DNA from: a bacterium
GTDB lineage: Bacteria; Zixibacteria; MSB-5A5; GN15; FEB-12
Direction of reading: 5' to 3'
Length of the DNA stretch: 6,095 nt
NCBI GenBank assembly: GCA_030629485.1
Contig: DAOVOW010000134.1
Location: 1-6,095, forward strand
Part shown: positions 4,449 through 6,095 of the stretch, piece by piece
How positions within the stretch are numbered: the stretch's first letter is position 1
How the letters are laid out: every line of letters begins with the position of its first letter
Program-made: the position numbers and the translations under genes
Notes under the pieces: model-generated
Seen by the model: only the letters and a program-made list of their open reading frames with translations
What the model was told of the DNA's origin: nothing
Databases searched by the model: none

Positions 4449-6095
4449 CTACAGCATCTGCAGGTAGTAGCACGGTGACTGGCCGTTGGTGAACATCCAG
4501 TCGACCAGGTACACCAGGTCGGCGATGTCAATCGGCCCCCCGGAGCAGTTGACATCGCCCGATTCATATGGTATTGGTTCCGGTCCCCCGGTAAACATGT
4601 AGTCTACCAGCCAAACCAAATCGGAAATATCGATGCCCGGCTGGCCGTCTATATTACCGGACATGACCCAAATGCGGTCGGTATAGAAGATACGTACAGA
4701 TAAGGAATCCGAAACTACGTTCTCAGGGATGTCACCGCCGTTGACATGGCTGAAGCCACGGCAGCCGATCTCAGACACACCTACCAGCGCCGACTGTTCC
4801 AGACCGCTGATGCCGACGTCCAGGTATTGACAGACGATGCTTCCATCCTGAGTCAGCAGTAGTTCGAAGTTGATCGTGGTGTCCGAGGCCAGATTGAAAT
4901 TGGAGGGGCGGTACCATTCGATAACCAGCGTGTCGTAAGAGGGGTCGTTGTAGAAGTAGATGCCGGCTTCCGGTACGGCTATGGTGTCGAAGATCAGATC
5001 ACTCCAGAACGATGCGATGAAAGTTGCGAACGGCGCACCCGGCAGATCGATCCCGCCGTAGTATCCGTTGACATTGAGGTTGGTGTCGGTGAACGACACG
5101 CCGCCGTTGACACCGATGAACACTCGGTTATAGGTGGTGTCATAGAACGGGAACTGGAAGCCGATGTTGCGCGGTCCGACACTGCCGTCATCGAGCGGAT
5201 TGCCGCTCGACTGGTGGTAGAAGTTGCTGAAAGGAATCCGTGTGCCCAAAGTTTTGGCGGAGATCCATCGGAAGGTCGGTCCTTCTGGATCATCGGAGGT
5301 GGTCGCAGCGTAGGTTGTGTCGGCGCACGGAATAGTCAGGTAGGCAGGAACGTAGGTCACCGAGTCGAGACCACCGCCCGATGGACCCCAGTCGATAGTG
5401 AGCAGGCCGCGGTACCGGTCGACCTGATCCTCGATGACGGTTGCATCCAGGGTCACAGTTATCAGTTCGGAGTCGGAAGCCGGCACGGTGCCGGATGTCG
5501 GTGCTGCCGACAGCCAATTACCCAGAGTTTTGAACAAGCTGTCGTCGTGGGTAAGGCTGAAATCGATGGCCTGCGATGTCGAGCGATTGAACAACCAGAC
5601 GTCGGTCGTAGCAATGGTGCCCTCATCCAGCGAAGTGTCGATCAGTATCGGTAGAGCATAGAGCGACGGGGGCGGGGAGAGATTGGTGATGGCAGAGAAC
5701 AAGTCCGGGCGCGGACCGATATGTTCGGAGGTGTCGCCCAACTGTAGAGTGCCGGTCGCTACGAGCAGGTCACGGATCATGTCGGAAGTCATCACGGCGC
5801 CGTGGCTGGTCTTGTAGTAACCTTGCAGGCAGGCGCCGGCGCCGGTCACGATGGGTGACGCCGACGATGTCCCGCCGAACGTTGCGGTGTAATACTGATT
5901 CATGTCTCCGTCGCCGTCGAACAGCGATCCATAGCCGCAGGTGTACACGCCAGTACCGTAACCCTGAAGGTTGACCCGCTCGCCGAAGTTGGAGAAGCCG
6001 AGCCGCTGCAAGCTCGACGCATCCGCCGCGGGGTACCCGGCCCCAATAATGATAGCGTGCGAATTCCGATAGGTGGTGTCGAATAACTGGCCGTA
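4449..6095 (-). CDS. Secreted S8 (subtilisin-like) serine protease with C-terminal dockerin-type repeats, N-terminus outside window
   Basis: 548 codons are visible, and the frame is open to the window edge, so TTG at 6011 is internal and the true start lies outside. In visible-fragment numbering: residues 1-140 are the end of a subtilisin domain, with AIIIGAG (14-20), GFSNFGERVNL (33-43) and GGTSSASP containing the catalytic Ser at 77. The catalytic Asp and His lie outside. About 146-256 resembles a BACON-like beta domain (WLSAAPTSGTVPASDSE). About 280-450 resembles the NIDO-like domain of extracellular proteins (FPFYDTTYNRVFIGVNGGVSF, FIASFWSDL, YDTLVIEWY). Residues 480-541 hold two dockerin-type repeats (IDISDLVWLVDYMF, IDIADLVYLVDWMF). 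It is presumably exported and degrades protein outside the cell. It converges on nuoN and is unrelated to complex I. I see no C-terminal anchor or sorting signal after the dockerin pair, only YYLQML. Confidence 0.94.
   Translation of the reverse strand, partial: YGQLFDTTYRNSHAIIIGAGYPAADASSLQRLGFSNFGERVNLQGYGTGVYTCGYGSLFDGDGDMNQYYTATFGGTSSASPIVTGAGACLQGYYKTSHGAVMTSDMIRDLLVATGTLQLGDTSEHIGPRPDLFSAITNLSPPPSLYALPILIDTSLDEGTIATTDVWLFNRSTSQAIDFSLTHDDSLFKTLGNWLSAAPTSGTVPASDSELITVTLDATVIEDQVDRYRGLLTIDWGPSGGGLDSVTYVPAYLTIPCADTTYAATTSDDPEGPTFRWISAKTLGTRIPFSNFYHQSSGNPLDDGSVGPRNIGFQFPFYDTTYNRVFIGVNGGVSFTDTNLNVNGYYGGIDLPGAPFATFIASFWSDLIFDTIAVPEAGIYFYNDPSYDTLVIEWYRPSNFNLASDTTINFELLLTQDGSIVCQYLDVGISGLEQSALVGVSEIGCRGFSHVNGGDIPENVVSDSLSVRIFYTDRIWVMSGNIDGQPGIDISDLVWLVDYMFTGGPEPIPYESGDVNCSGGPIDIADLVYLVDWMFTNGQSPCYYLQML

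Noticed and set aside
5214..5661. Plus-strand frames of 146 and 75 codons opposite the protease
   Set aside because: Shadow frames of a gene with clear domain content on the other strand; no recognisable protein features.
6009..6011. TTG 6011 as the start of the protease
   Set aside because: The frame stays open to the window edge and the upstream residues (NSHAIIIGAG) are recognisable subtilisin sequence, so the gene begins outside the window.

Overview
The window looks like a bacterial chromosome fragment of medium GC content. It carries the distal end of a respiratory complex I (nuo) operon on the + strand, a convergent intergenic region full of palindromic repeats, and a large secreted protease on the - strand that runs off the right edge. 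The protease architecture (subtilisin domain, BACON-like domain, NIDO-like beta domain, paired dockerin-type repeats) is common in uncultured FCB-type lineages such as Zixibacteria. That taxonomic guess is inference from domain style only.

Layout: 2-403 is the 3' end of nuoL. 404-2002 is nuoM. 1990-2211 is a small glutaredoxin-like gene overlapping the end of nuoM. 2251-3699 is nuoN. 3700-4448 holds no convincing gene; it contains a family of 62-base multi-hairpin repeats, a MITE-like pair of inverted hairpins and further palindromes. 4449-6095 (complement) is the protease. nuoL, nuoM and nuoN encode the three antiporter-like proton-pumping membrane subunits of complex I, and their key Glu/Lys residues are intact wherever visible.

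The most interesting point is the gene between nuoM and nuoN. A conventional reading ends at a TGA after 70 residues (…GFGGG). The in-frame sequence continues TGA-GGA-TTC-TAA, so UGA read as selenocysteine gives a protein ending Sec-Gly-Phe. That is the Sec-x-x-stop C-terminus for which the UXX-star glutaredoxin-like (seleno)protein family is named. A perfect GC-rich hairpin with an AGGU apex sits 14 bases past the UGA, where a bacterial SECIS element should be. A selenoprotein gene inside a nuo operon, with its SECIS wedged between its stop codon and the nuoN start, is worth checking.

The second notable system is the repeat family. Three full copies are exactly 62 bases long without indels. 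On the - strand each carries a stem-loop followed by T5, and in one copy both arms of the stem have changed together so that pairing is kept.
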